Origin: Deinococcus psychrotolerans | GTDB lineage: Bacteria > Deinococcota > Deinococci > Deinococcales > Deinococcaceae | Length of the DNA: 64,000 bases | Direction of reading: 5' to 3' | NCBI RefSeq assembly: GCF_003860465.1 | Contig: NZ_CP034184.1 | Span: 310,001-374,000 of the forward strand | Shown here: in pieces, positions 9,422-18,524 of the stretch | How positions within the stretch are numbered: the stretch's first letter is position 1 | Layout of the letters: each line of letters starts with the position of its first letter | The notes under the pieces: model-generated | Told to the model about the DNA's origin: nothing | Database searches by the model: none | The model's input: the letters and a program-made list of their open reading frames with translations, nothing else | Program-made: the position numbers and the translations under genes

Positions 9422-9443
9422 GAAGATCTCTCCTTCTCAGCCC
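9415..9443 (+). terminator. Perfect 11-bp hairpin overlapping the mgtA stop codon
   Basis: The arms GGGCTGAGAAG (9415-9425) and CTTCTCAGCCC (9433-9443) pair perfectly around a 7-base loop. The left arm contains the mgtA TGA. There is no T-run after it, so it could stabilise the mRNA end rather than terminate. A minus-strand tail frame also ends inside it, so a bidirectional role is possible. Confidence 0.6.
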
Positions 9444-9784
9444 ATCATGAGCTGTACTGGCTCTTCAGCGTCGTGCTCGAGCTTGAGACTCAGCAGGCCT
9501 TTAAGCACCTGCCGGAGTTGCTGTGCAACCTCCACGTTTCGGGAACAACTGGAAACGCAAGCATACTTTTCTGATGCTGCTCATTTTCACAAATTTCAGT
9601 CGCGCCGCCCAACTTGGCGTCACCTCGGGGACTATGCAGGGAGCTGAGGAGATTTAAGATTCAGGCAGACCGAACCGTTGTAAGCGGCCCTATCAAGCAG
9701 GATCATGACGAGACCGTTGCCAGAAAGCGGCCTTGTTCCTAGAGGACAGGTGTGTCAGGTTGATGAAATGAACAGGGAACGCCC
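9444..9784. other. Gap between mgtA and ldh with a possible minus-strand relic
   Basis: No full gene is visible in about 340 bp. On the minus strand a frame ending at 9438 reads EVAQQLRQVLKGLLSLKLEH and looks protein-like, but it has no convincing start and is only about 40 codons long. It may be the last piece of a lost gene. The ldh promoter must lie near the right end; I could not pick clear -35 and -10 boxes. Confidence 0.35.
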
Positions 9785-10699
9785 GTGAAGGTCGGTGTGG
9801 TTGGTGCAGGACTCGTCGGAGCGACAGCGGCCTTTGCAATGGTGCTGCGCGGCAGCTGCTCAGAGCTGGTGATGGTGGACAAGAACGAACAGCGCGCCGA
9901 GGCTGAGGCCGCTGACATCGCCCACGCCGCGCCGATGTCGCACGCCGTCCGGGTGTCGAGCGGCGGCTACGAACAGCTCAGCGGTGCCCGTGTGGTGGTG
10001 CTGGCAGCGGGCGTCAACCAAAAACCGGGCGAGTCACGGCTCGATCTGTTGGCCCGTAACGCCGCCGTGTTCCGCGAGGTGGTGCCGCAGGTGGCGCGGG
10101 CCGCTCCGGACGCTGTCTTGCTGGTGGCGACCAATCCGGTGGACGTCCTGACGACCCTGACGGCCCGGCTGCTCGCCCACTCGTCCGCGCAGCCAGTGAT
10201 CGGCTCGGGCACGGTGCTCGACAGCGCCCGCTTCCGCAGTCTGCTGGCTGGGCGATCAAGGCTAGATCCGCAGAACGTTCACGGCTACGTCATCGGTGAG
10301 CACGGTGACTCGGAAGTGCTGGCTTGGTCGGGCGTGAGTGTGGCCGGACAACCCCTCGGAGAATTTCTGGAGGGACGCGGCATCCTCTTTGATGACGTGT
10401 TCCGCTCGGAGATCGACGCGGCGGTGCGCGGCGCGGCGGCGAAGATCATTGGAGGCAAGCAGGCGACCTATTACGGCATCGGCGCGGCGCTGGCGCGGAT
10501 TACCGAGGCGGTGTTGCGTGACCGCCGCAGCGTTCTGACGGTGAGCGCTGCGGCATCCGGCGACGTGGCCTACAGCTTGCCCAGAGTGGTGGGCGGCGCG
10601 GGAGTGCTGGAGACCTTGATGCCCAAACTGGACGCGCCAGAGCAAGAAGCGCTTGAGCGCAGCGTGGCAGTGATCCGCGCGGCGGCGGCACACCTCTAA
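9785..10699 (+). CDS. ldh: L-lactate dehydrogenase
   Basis: This 304-residue NAD-dependent dehydrogenase interconverts pyruvate and L-lactate in the cytoplasm. The GTG start gives MKVGVVGAGLVGATAAFAM, a classical Rossmann loop. The substrate loop NQKPGESRLDLL carries Gln at the position where malate dehydrogenases have Arg, which marks it as lactate-specific. ATNPVDVLT and the catalytic-His motif VIGEHGDSEV are intact. Arg of SGTVLDSARFR is the substrate-binding Arg of the family. AGGGAA lies six bases before the start. There is no operon partner. Confidence 0.95.
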   Translation: MKVGVVGAGLVGATAAFAMVLRGSCSELVMVDKNEQRAEAEAADIAHAAPMSHAVRVSSGGYEQLSGARVVVLAAGVNQKPGESRLDLLARNAAVFREVVPQVARAAPDAVLLVATNPVDVLTTLTARLLAHSSAQPVIGSGTVLDSARFRSLLAGRSRLDPQNVHGYVIGEHGDSEVLAWSGVSVAGQPLGEFLEGRGILFDDVFRSEIDAAVRGAAAKIIGGKQATYYGIGAALARITEAVLRDRRSVLTVSAAASGDVAYSLPRVVGGAGVLETLMPKLDAPEQEALERSVAVIRAAAAHL

Positions 10700-10855
10700 A
10701 TGCAATGCTGGGACGAACCTGCACGGCAATTGGTCGCCGTACCGGCTAACGGGCGTCTAGCTTAGATGGTCTTTTGCGGCCTGTGCAGTCTCGGGGTCTT
10801 CCTCGCGGGTTACAACTAGCCGCGCGTGGGTCATCAGGGCGGCCAGCGCACCTAG

Positions 10856-11101
10856 GCCAGCACCGGGGGAGAGGAAGGTGGAGCGCGAACAGTTTCTGCA
10901 GGTCTGAGACAGAAGGCTGGGCGCAAACTGCTCTACCACCGTCAGCTCGCGTCCTTATACCTTGAACCTCCGCTGGAACTCGGTGAGATCGTCCATCACC
11001 GTGATGGCGACTCCACCAACAACACCAGGGATAACATGATGGTCTTGCCCAGTCAGCGCTACCACGCCCACTGCGTTTTCAACATCAAAGCCGACCTGTA
11101 A
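10856..11101 (+). pseudogene. HNH endonuclease C-terminal fragment
   Basis: A plus-frame with no usable start codon reads KLLYHRQLASLYLEPPLELG and then EIVHHRDGDSTNNTRDNMMV, followed by LPSQRYHAH. This is the HHxDGDxxNN...N core of phage-type HNH homing nucleases. The frame is closed upstream by TAG at 10853 and ends with TAA at 11101, so only the C-terminal half remains. HNH genes of this type are selfish elements that invade phage and bacterial genes. A minus-strand 60-codon frame overlapping it is treated as a shadow. Confidence 0.7.
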
Positions 11102-11305
11102 TAGGGGTCACGCGTGCAGGGACAGAATCTCTCGGTCAGCCTGGGTGGGGGCTATGGTCGCAGCCACAGCCAGACGAGGGACGGCGCTGCTTGCGGGGCT
11201 GCTTGCGCGACGTCGGTGGTGCGCATGGCGGCTGAGTGGACATTTCGGCGCAGACGCCGCCTCTCTCATCCCTCCAAAGCACCTTCAGCGGCGCTGAGAT
11301 TTATT

Positions 11306-12019
11306 TCAAGAAGATCGATTCGAGACCGCTTTCCTGTTGCTGGGAGCCTGCAGCGTCAGGGAACGTCCATTCTGTTGTTCACATTCCAGCGCCAGATGCG
11401 GGTAGCGCTGAGCAATGGCCTGATAGACCCGCTCCTTGAGTCGCTGCCGGGCTTCCCGGGTCTCCGGGAGTTGCACAAGACGCGCGTGCAAATCTTGATA
11501 TTCAGGCGTCTGCTGGCTGGAAAGGAGGTAATGGACGCTCACTCGGTCGAGATCGTTTGCTGGGCTGTCTACCCTGACTGGCTTGACCGGGCGCTTCTGC
11601 GCCATTGCCCAGACACTGTGGTGTTCGCAGGCTCGTTCGATGAGTTCCGGCAGCGTGAGACGCTGAAGATGGGTGGTGAACGCTTCGACCTCTTGCATGA
11701 CTTGACTTGGCGCGGGCACGGCAAGTTCCGGCATGATCTGGCCACTCGCCGCCTGGTGCCTTTGCCGCCGAGCCTGCATTTGGGCAAAGTCTGCCGTTCG
11801 TTCTGCGGCTTCGACGCGCTCAAGCAGGTACAGCCGTAATGGAGCGCGCTGAAGGTGATACGCCGGCGGCGGCTGCTCGTCAGGTTTGCCGAGCAACTCG
11901 CGGGCCATCTTCTCGTTCCAACCACGGTCGCGCAGCATCGTCTGAGTAATCAGCGTCCGGGCAACGCTCTTAGAAGGCTGATCACCCACCTGTTCGGGTT
12001 GCGCTTTATCGTCCATCAC
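11306..12019 (-). CDS. Conserved protein of unknown function, 237 residues
   Basis: The minus frame is coherent and the opposite plus frame is not. After a short polar head it reads LITQTMLRDRGWNEKMAREL and LLGKPDEQPPPAYHLQR, then PLRLYLLERVEAAERTADFA. I recognise this pattern from Deinococcus and other bacterial hypothetical proteins, where a short helical module RxRGWT...LLGxPD precedes a variable basic tail. No catalytic motif is visible, and a nucleic-acid-binding role is only a guess. The start is uncertain: two ATGs in a row at 12019, no clear ribosome site. Confidence 0.68.
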   Translation of the reverse strand: MMDDKAQPEQVGDQPSKSVARTLITQTMLRDRGWNEKMARELLGKPDEQPPPAYHLQRAPLRLYLLERVEAAERTADFAQMQARRQRHQAASGQIMPELAVPAPSQVMQEVEAFTTHLQRLTLPELIERACEHHSVWAMAQKRPVKPVRVDSPANDLDRVSVHYLLSSQQTPEYQDLHARLVQLPETREARQRLKERVYQAIAQRYPHLALECEQQNGRSLTLQAPSNRKAVSNRSS

Positions 12020-12088
12020 TTCAGTGTAAAGGCCGAGCGTCCACTGACAGGGAACCGACGGTGCCGCTGAGTACTGATCAAATCATAG

Positions 12089-12487
12089 CGCAACAATGTC
12101 CTGCTCATCACGGGCGAGACGGGTAGCGTGGCCATGCTGCGTGAGGTGCTCAGGGCCAAGCCCGATCTGACCCGCACCAACCGCTACGGCGGCATCGCCC
12201 TGATCCCCGCTGCCGACCGGGGCCACCTGCCGTACGTGCACGAGTTGCTGGCCACCACCAAGATCAATGTGAACCATGTCAACAATCTGGGCTGGACGGC
12301 CTTGCTGGAAGCCGTGATTTTGGGCGACGGTGGTTCCACCCACACCGAAATCGTGCGCGAACTCCTTCCGCACGGCGCAGACCGCAGCTTGGGCGACAAG
12401 AACGGCGTGACACCGCTTCAACATGCCCATCAGCTCGGCTACACCACGATGGTGAGACTGCTTGAGGCACCCGCCGGAAGGAAGTGA
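12089..12487 (+). pseudogene. Ankyrin-repeat protein, 5'-truncated
   Basis: The frame starts after TAG at 12086 and reads NNVLLITGETGSVAMLREVL, RTNRYGGIALIPAADRGHL, NHVNNLGWTALLEAVILGDG and NGVTPLQHAHQLGYTTMVRL. This covers three to four ankyrin repeats and a normal family C-terminus. Intact relatives have further repeats and a signal or head region before this. Here the only in-frame start is a GTG at 12128 inside a repeat, with no ribosome site. Translation from it would give 119 residues, so a shortened active protein is not fully excluded. Confidence 0.65.
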
Positions 12488-12506
12488 GCTGAGCAAATAC
12501 TGGAGT

Positions 12507-12529
12507 TGACCCAGTTTTACGGTTCTTCA
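12507..12529 (+). repeat. Copy A of a dispersed 23-bp repeat
   Basis: The core TGACCCAGTTTT is followed by ACGGTTCTTCA. Matching copies lie at 54729-54751 (plus) and 45759-45781 (minus). All three sit beside gene remnants. They are probably terminal sequences of one IS type of which the rest is lost or not recognisable here. Confidence 0.6.
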
Positions 12530-12564
12530 ACTGATTTGATACCGCTGACATCCTCAGGCGGCGC

Positions 12565-12920
12565 GTAGGCTGCTTTCGTCCAAGCGCTACGTTGCTAGTG
12601 ATTTTTTGAATCCAAAGCAAGCTGGCCGCAATACCGCTCCGGCTCAGCAATCCGCAGCTTGGTGCTGAGATCTGTGGCAACGCCATCGGTGAAGGCGGCT
12701 TCTCCACACGCCTCAACCTTTTCGCGCCAACGTTGGATCAGGCTGGGCACCAACTATGTTTCCGACCAGATTGAGCAGTCGTTTGCCGCCCGAAATTGAC
12801 TTGGTTGACGACCTGAAGCTTGAATTCACGGCTGTGATTGCGTCCTGGCATGGATGCTCCTTCACGCTGTGGCCAGCTCAGCGGCTGATCAGAAAGAAGT
12901 GGTCTGGCCGTTGATCCTTT
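12565..12920 (-). mobile_element. Decayed IS3-family left end with orfA remnant
   Basis: From 12920 leftwards the minus strand matches the start of the IS at 60361 onward: the shared subterminal GGAtCAACGGCCA, the leader GAAGGAGCATcC, and an orfA start MPGRNHSREFKLQVVNQ at 12851. The remnant runs to the end of orfA near 12565 (AAAAAATCACTAGC). It has a 12-base deletion and frameshifts compared with the copy at 60442. orfB is absent. It cannot encode a transposase. Confidence 0.8.
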
Positions 12921-12974
12921 CTGAATGTCCGCCCACCTATGATTGAACAAGTCACGCTCCACTACGCTTGAACC

Positions 12975-13502
12975 ATGAAAGGTCTTGCTCTGGCTGCCGC
13001 GCTATGTTCAAGCATGGCCCTCTCCGCTCCCATACTGGACTTTAACGCCAACACGCCGTCCTGGTCCGTCCTAAACGACACCGTGATGGGCGGAGTCTCC
13101 AGCAGCCAGGTGCAGATTAAAGACGGGGTTCTTGAGTTCACGGGTCAGGTGCGTTTGGAAAACAACGGCGGATTTGCAGGCGTTCGGTCCAGTCCGGGCC
13201 GGTTTGACCTGAGTGGATTCTCGGCCTTGAGACTACGGGTCAAGGGCGACGGAAAGCGGTATCTGTTCCAGCTCGGGACCAACGCCCGCAACGGCGTGAC
13301 GTACCGCGCCGAATTTGACACGGTTGCTGGACAATGGACCATTGTGACTATTCCACTCGCTTCTCTGCGGCCCACCCGTTTCGGTCAGCGACTGGCAGAA
13401 CCCGCGCTTGATCCCAGCAATGTCGTTTTCTTCGGGTTCATGATCGCCAACAGCCGCGCCGAACAGTTCGCGCTCGAGGTGGACTGGATTGAGGGTCAGT
13501 GA
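12975..13502 (+). CDS. CIA30-domain protein, exported
   Basis: This protein has 175 residues with a signal peptide (MKGLALAAALCSSMALSAP). The rest is a beta-sandwich of the CIA30 (complex I intermediate-associated protein 30) type: FNANTPSWSVLNDTVMGGVS, then FTGQVRLENNGGFAGVRS, FDLSGFSALRLRVKGDGKRY and a final strand VDWIEGQ. Bacterial members are carbohydrate-binding-like single domains of unknown role, often periplasmic. It lies between two mobile-element relics and is itself intact. Confidence 0.85.
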   Translation: MKGLALAAALCSSMALSAPILDFNANTPSWSVLNDTVMGGVSSSQVQIKDGVLEFTGQVRLENNGGFAGVRSSPGRFDLSGFSALRLRVKGDGKRYLFQLGTNARNGVTYRAEFDTVAGQWTIVTIPLASLRPTRFGQRLAEPALDPSNVVFFGFMIANSRAEQFALEVDWIEGQ

Positions 13503-13539
13503 TACAAGCAAACATCACTGGCCCTAACGTTTGTGTTCG

Positions 13540-13760
13540 GGCGGCAGCGTTGAGGTACGGATAGACCGTCTCCCGGCCGATGCCAAAATCCCTGTTGAGG
13601 CTGGCTTTCGACTCGCCCTTCTCCACACGCTGCCGCAGGTCACCAACCTGAATGGTGCCTAGGGTCTTGTTGCGTCCCTTGTACACGCCCCCGCCAAGAA
13701 CGCCAGGGCCAAGCCTTTCCAGACCAAGCAGCAGAGCTGGCGCTGCAGCTCAGTCCCATT
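13540..13760 (-). pseudogene. C-terminal fragment of a serine resolvase/invertase
   Basis: The minus strand reads GLERLGPGVLGGGVYKGRNK and then LRQRVEKGESKASLNRDFGI, GRETVYPYL. This is the hinge plus helix-turn-helix of DNA invertases of the Tn3-resolvase type (normally ...GVYKGRKK...LRxRVAAGExKAALAREFGISRETLYxYL). The catalytic N-terminal domain with its Ser is missing. The frame runs on into the neighbouring gene without a proper stop, so it is a relic. Confidence 0.72.
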
Positions 13761-13850
13761 CTTATTCCTTCTGAGGGCACTGCCTCCGAGTGAATTGATC
13801 GAGATAATTTGAGTGACAAACACTGCCCAGGCATGCTTCACTGATTAAAG

Positions 13851-14606
13851 ATGACAACCTTGGCTGGCAAAGTGGTGTTCGTGACGGGCGCGTCCCGTGG
13901 TATTGGAGCAGTAACGACCAGAATCCTCCTCGAAGCGGGTGCATCGGTGGTGGCCCATTTTGGACGTACCGGTCAGGGCACTGAGATGCTACTGGAGACC
14001 TTCGGCCCAGACCGGATGCATCCCGTGCATGGAGATCTAGCCCGTGTGGGTGAGGCAACCCGGCTCTTCCAAGAAGCCGTGGCCTGGAAAGGTCGGGTGG
14101 ATGTACTGGTGAATAATGCCGGGATCGCGCCCCCACTAAACATCGATGCGCCGCTGGACAAGTGGTCTGAGGTTTGGGCTGAAACTCTGCACGTCAACCT
14201 GCTTAGCGTCGCGGAGAGCTGCCGCGCCGCTCTCCTACATTACGGCGAGCACGGCGGCGGGATCATCATCAACATCGCCAGCCGGTCAGCCTTTCGGGGC
14301 GACAACCCTGACGCAATGCACTACGCCGCCTCCAAAGGAGCCGTCATCACCCTGACCAAATCGATTGCGCGGGGCTTTGCTGGCCAGGGTGTCCTGGCGT
14401 ATTCGGTCGCACCCGGCTGGGTCAAAACTGAGATGGCCGAAGCGTATCTGGCAGAGCACGCAGAGGAATTGCGCCGGGAATTGCCTATGGGGCAGGCCGC
14501 GCCACCAGAAGACGTCGCCAACACGGTGGTCTTCTTGGCTTCAGGTATGGTGCCGCACATGACGGGCGCAACTTTGGACATCAACGGTGCGTCCTATGTT
14601 CGGTAA
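13851..14606 (+). CDS. Short-chain dehydrogenase/reductase (FabG-like)
   Basis: This classical SDR has 251 residues. The cofactor loop is TGASRGIG, and the structural NNAG lies near residue 90. The active site has Ser in INIASRSA and YAASK (Tyr and Lys). The C-terminus GATLDINGASYVR is typical of FabG-type reductases. The His replacing the usual Arg near HFGRTG suggests NADP preference, which is uncertain. It is isolated between relics, so the substrate cannot be inferred. Confidence 0.88.
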   Translation: MTTLAGKVVFVTGASRGIGAVTTRILLEAGASVVAHFGRTGQGTEMLLETFGPDRMHPVHGDLARVGEATRLFQEAVAWKGRVDVLVNNAGIAPPLNIDAPLDKWSEVWAETLHVNLLSVAESCRAALLHYGEHGGGIIINIASRSAFRGDNPDAMHYAASKGAVITLTKSIARGFAGQGVLAYSVAPGWVKTEMAEAYLAEHAEELRRELPMGQAAPPEDVANTVVFLASGMVPHMTGATLDINGASYVR

Positions 14607-14762
14607 ATAGGGTGTCTGAATATTCAGGTGTTGCGCCCAGACCTCCTTCAGTACCGAGGAGTGTTCGCTGCACTTTTCTGACCTGCCACGTCTTATCGTT
14701 GCCAGTGCGTCGGCACGAAAATATTTGAAAATCAGGCCGGGATAGATCTAGCTGACCAATAC

Positions 14763-15622
14763 ATGGAGGGTGTGAAGGAGGTAAGTCTTGAGATGCGGCT
14801 ATGCGGCTCAGTGCGTTGCAGGATCATGAGCTTCGAACCCCCTGACCCTCAGATGCTGCTCGACCGCTACAACCTGGCACAGGCGAAGGGTCTCCTCTAC
14901 CGTGCTTACAGCCTGATCATCACCGCCCGCCGCAACGAACCAGCCAGGTACCGGCAGTTGATCTCCTACGTCAAGTTCTTCGGCATGATGGTCACAGTGG
15001 AAGGAGATTCGGATTACGGCTTCACCCTGACCCTCGACGGCCCGACGTCTTTGTTCGGCGGCACGACCCGCTACGGGCTGAGCCTGGCTAAGTTTCTACC
15101 GGCGCTGCTTCACGTGACCGAGTGGGATTTATCTGCCGCTCTCAAACCCCGTAAAGACTTGGCCTGGGTGGATCCCACCGATACCGAGTGGTCGTTTCAG
15201 CTCACCAGCGAGGACGGTTACGTCAGCCACTACCCGCCGCCTAAAGAGTTCGATTCAGCTCTGGAGTCGGGCTTTGCTGACCGCTTTGCCAAACTCAAGT
15301 CACCTTGGACACTGGAACGTGAGGTGGATCTGGTGCCGATTCCCGGCGGCGTGATCATTCCAGATTTCCGCTTACTGCACGAAGACGGGCGCAGCGTGCT
15401 GCTGGAGATCGTGGGCTACTGGCGGCCTGATTACCTGACCAAGCGGCCAGCGAGCGGCTGAACCTGGAGAAAGCGGGGATCAAGCTGGATTCCTTCGGTG
15501 AGCAGGTGATTTCGTTCAAGGGCGTGCTCGATCCCAAACGGGTGCTGGAACTGGCTGAGGTGCTGGCCGTACAACTAACCGAGCGGGCAAAGAAGAAACG
15601 GGTCAAAAGTAAATCCCAGTAA
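14763..15622 (+). pseudogene. DUF790 (Bax1-like) nuclease, truncated and frameshifted
   Basis: Recognisable parts are the linker FEPPDPQMLLDRYNLAQAKG, the membrane-free alpha/beta middle, and the PD-(D/E)XK-like core VIIPDFRLLHEDGRSVLLEI, VGYWRPDYLTKR. After TKR about 20 codons are missing and the frame changes. The family tail continues as SERLNLEKAGIKLD and FKGVLDPKRVLELAE, to TAA at 15622. The N-terminal roughly 150 residues of the family are also absent. DUF790/Bax1 proteins normally partner an XPB-type helicase, which is not present here. Confidence 0.75.
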
Positions 15623-15963
15623 ACCTGCTGCGCCAAGTTAGTGCTCTTCAAGTGAGCAGGTGGTCAACACGTCTCACGAGAACATCGCTGTGACGGCAAA
15701 GCGTCAGTTCCTCTTCGAATCAGTTCCTTAGTTAGGTCTCCAACATAAAATGCTGAGATGTAGCTCACAAGGAGAGGGGTGATTTGAGGCGTGAGAACGA
15801 CCTTCCAAATTCCAGGGGCCGCAGGCCAGGAAACTTTGACGAGCAGGGCGAGGTATCCCCATTCTGTATGGAGCGCCAGCGTCAAGCAACGCCCAACGCG
15901 CTGGCTGTCATTTGCCTGCCGGGCGCACAGGCCAGACCAGCCAGCATCCACTAAACTCTTTCC
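15623..15963. other. Gap of about 340 bp without a recognised gene
   Basis: A minus-strand frame crosses this gap but runs antisense into the next gene and has no family features. No hairpin with a T-run and no repeat was seen. The promoter of the following membrane-protein gene should lie at the right end. Confidence 0.4.
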
Positions 15964-17007
15964 ATGACCACCGCGCCCCAGTCCCTTCAAGTCGCCCCAA
16001 CGGCGTCTGCGGCTTACCGCGCCACCACCGCGCAGCACCTGATCACCATCGTGCTGGCCTGGTGGCTGCTGGGCGGTCTCTTTCTCGACGGCTGGGCGCA
16101 CAACCACCTCGGCGAGTCGCTGGAAACCGTTTTCACGCCCTGGCACGCGGTCTTCTACAGCGGCTTCGTGGCAGTGGCAGGTTGGTGTCTGTACCTGGCC
16201 TCACGGGGCTGGAAGATGGGTCGGCGCGGTCTGGCCGCCTTTCCCGACGGCTACAGCCTGGCGGCCATTGGCGTGCCGCTGTTCGGTGTGGGAGGGATCG
16301 GCGATTTGACCTGGCATACGGTCTTCGGGATTGAGGTAGGCATCGAGGCGCTGCTCTCGCCCACCCACCTGCTGCTGTTCGCGGGCGGCTCGCTGATCCT
16401 GGCCTCGCCGCTGAACGCTGCCTGGCAGTCCCCCACTCCCCGCCGTGCGCCGCGTGTTTTGCGCTGGGTGGCGGTGCTGTCGGCCACTTCGGTGCTGGCG
16501 ATCACCGCTTTTATCCACATGTACATGTGGGGCCTGCTGAGCGTGCCGCAGGGGCTGGGCTGGGTTCAGACGCGCGGCGAACTCAGCGCCGTACTGCTGA
16601 CCGCTCTGATGCTGGCCGCGCCGGTGTTGCTGCTGCTGCGCCGCTTTGGGCTGCCGTTTGGCGCAATCACCGTGATGTATACCCTCACCAATACCGCGAT
16701 GGCCCTGATGCTTGCTCCCGGCGACTGGCGCGTGCCCGGCGTGGCATTGGTCTGCGGCCTGCTGGCGGACGTGCTATGCGTGCTGTTGCAACCCTCACCG
16801 AAGCGTGTCTGGGCCTTCCGGGCGTTTGCGTTCCTGCTGCCGTTAGCGGTGTGGGTGCCTTACCTGGGCGGCGCAGTGCGGCTGGGCCTGAGCAACCTGA
16901 GCCTAGAGCTGTGGCTGGGCGTGGCAGTCATGACTGGACTGGGCGGGCTGGCGCTGTCGGCACTGGTCTTGCCGCCCGCTTTGCCTGCGGCAGCCCTGGA
17001 AGACTGA
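15964..17007 (+). CDS. Polytopic membrane protein of unknown function
   Basis: This 347-residue protein has eight or nine hydrophobic segments. The first segments carry HLITIVLAWWLLGGLFLDGW and AHNHLGESLETVFTPWHAV, with several conserved-looking His (AHNH, WHAV, TWHTVFG, SPTHLLLF). Paired His near membrane faces suggest a metal or heme-related role, as inference only. The gene is convergent with a DUF305 gene 33 bp away. I do not recognise a named family. Confidence 0.75.
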   Translation: MTTAPQSLQVAPTASAAYRATTAQHLITIVLAWWLLGGLFLDGWAHNHLGESLETVFTPWHAVFYSGFVAVAGWCLYLASRGWKMGRRGLAAFPDGYSLAAIGVPLFGVGGIGDLTWHTVFGIEVGIEALLSPTHLLLFAGGSLILASPLNAAWQSPTPRRAPRVLRWVAVLSATSVLAITAFIHMYMWGLLSVPQGLGWVQTRGELSAVLLTALMLAAPVLLLLRRFGLPFGAITVMYTLTNTAMALMLAPGDWRVPGVALVCGLLADVLCVLLQPSPKRVWAFRAFAFLLPLAVWVPYLGGAVRLGLSNLSLELWLGVAVMTGLGGLALSALVLPPALPAAALED

Positions 17008-17040
17008 GAAACGCAGCAAAAAACCATTTCAGCCCTTCCT

Positions 17041-17649
17041 TCAGTGCTCCATCCCCGGCATGTTCATTTCTGGAAACGGTAACACCTTTGCCCCACGTGC
17101 CCGCAGTAGCGAGGTCATAAATCGGATCTCGCCGCCCTGAACGACCTGCATCTGACGGGCCAGGTGACGCACCTGGGGCAGCACCCCCGGCTCTAGGGCA
17201 GGCGGAATCATTTGCAGCGCCCCCTGATGGTGGCGGGTCATCAGTCGCAGGAACTCGACCTCGGCCCGAGGCACGGACAGGGTCTTGAGCGACTGCAACT
17301 CGGCGCCCGAGGCCATGCCCATCATTCGGGCGTGATCGGCGGACACCACGAAGGTATCAGGCTGCTTCCAGAGTCTCAGAAAGCCGCGCATCTGGCGAAT
17401 CTGCTCTTCCTGCGAGAGCTGAATGTCGAGCGCTGCCGAGCGGATGGTGCGGTCGGTGCTGCGCTGCCGGATCAGCATCGCCATTGTGATGGCCTGGGTG
17501 TGGTGGGCGATCATGCCACGCGTAAACGTCACTTCGGGGCTGTCAAAGGCTGGAGCTGGAATGTGTGGAGTCAGCAGAAGAAAGACACCCAGACCCACAG
17601 CGAAGAGCAGCAGCGCCAGGGCGGCCAGCCGTTGAGGCTTATAGCTCAT
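17041..17649 (-). CDS. DUF305 family protein, membrane-anchored
   Basis: This 202-residue protein starts at MSYKPQRL, followed by one membrane segment (LAALALLLFAVGLGVFLLL). Two DUF305 repeats have the diagnostic His pairs FTRGMIAHHTQAITMA and MTRHHQGALQM. The C-terminus MNMPGMEH is Met/His-rich. The family is ferritin-like, often found with copper resistance genes, and probably binds metal outside the membrane. The convergent membrane-protein gene may be a functional partner. Confidence 0.88.
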   Translation of the reverse strand: MSYKPQRLAALALLLFAVGLGVFLLLTPHIPAPAFDSPEVTFTRGMIAHHTQAITMAMLIRQRSTDRTIRSAALDIQLSQEEQIRQMRGFLRLWKQPDTFVVSADHARMMGMASGAELQSLKTLSVPRAEVEFLRLMTRHHQGALQMIPPALEPGVLPQVRHLARQMQVVQGGEIRFMTSLLRARGAKVLPFPEMNMPGMEH

Positions 17650-18209
17650 GCGTGTCACCCAGCTGCCACTGATTCCCAGTTCCCAAAGAGCTTGATGTGC
17701 TGGGGTTGCTGGGGTTGATCTGCATAGCGAGGAGTATATGGAGCAGAACAGAGGGAAGTCCTCTTTCACCTGATGCGGATCAGCGAGCAGCATAGGCGTC
17801 CAGATGCTCCTCGGGGCGTTTCTTCAGCTTTGCTCAGCGCGGCAGCTCTCCCAGCACGCACCGTTCGGGCTGACCTAACTGTTGTACCAGCGCTTGGCAA
17901 CTCGGTTCCTGGCCTCTCCCGGAGGATGGGGCTTCCCTGACCACAATCTGCCTGCTCGGCTCCGCGCCCCTGCGGCTGCCAGGAGACCGGCCCGCGCGAA
18001 TTGACGCAGGTTGCGCAACGACAATCCTCCAACTTTGAGGAAGGACCGCTTCAGGTGACAACTACTCAGGCCTCCGCCGCTTCAAGGAGTGCGCTCCCGC
18101 CGCATGTAACTGAGCCGAAGCACCACGCCAGCCTTGACAGACCCGGCTCGCTCCGTTACGCTTATAACGTAATAGAGCGTTTGATTTCTTTTCCAGACAA
18201 GGAGTTCAT
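17650..18209. other. 560-bp region upstream of the DUF6745/vWA set
   Basis: I found no convincing gene. The segment 18156-18172 contains TTACG-CTTATAA-CGTAA, a short inverted repeat that overlaps a -10-like TATAAC and may be an operator for the genes starting at 18210. A TTGACA at about 18135 is 23 bp from that -10, too far for a standard promoter. Confidence 0.4.
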
Positions 18210-18524
18210 ATGTCCCAGCCCCTCTACCGACACGGCGACGTTTTCCTTCAAGCAGTGCAGCTTCCGAATACCCGCTCACTGCGTCCCACCGGTCATCTGA
18301 CCCTGGCCCTGGGCGAGGTGACCGGGCATTCGCACCGCCTCAGTGCGCCGGACTCCGCTGTCCTGTACGCTTCCTCCGGGCCGGATCAGTACCTGCATGT
18401 TCAGAGCGCACAGGCCACGCTCATTCACGAGGAACACGCGCCCATCGATCTGCCCCAGGGATGGTACCGGGTCTGGCAGCAGCGCGAATACATTCCCGGA
18501 AGCGTCCGAACGGTACTGGACTAG
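18210..18524 (+). CDS. Small protein partner of DUF6745-type gene
   Basis: This 104-residue protein has a strong AAGGAG five bases before the ATG. The sequence YRHGDVFLQAVQLP, LALGEVTGHSHRL, IHEEHAPIDLPQGWYRVWQQ and REYIP follows a pattern I have seen beside DUF6745 genes in actinobacteria and others. It is all beta, with a His-containing GEVTGHSH and HEEHAP that could bind metal. No enzyme function is known. It is the first gene of a three-gene plus-strand set. Confidence 0.75.
   Translation: MSQPLYRHGDVFLQAVQLPNTRSLRPTGHLTLALGEVTGHSHRLSAPDSAVLYASSGPDQYLHVQSAQATLIHEEHAPIDLPQGWYRVWQQREYIPGSVRTVLD

Noticed and set aside
11114..11839. 241-codon plus-strand frame
   Set aside because: Overlaps the 237-residue minus-strand gene, which has the more protein-like sequence; plus frame looks like an antisense shadow.
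18135..18165. TTGACA ... TATAAC promoter before the gene at 18210
   Set aside because: The spacing is 23 bp, too long for a standard sigma-70 promoter.
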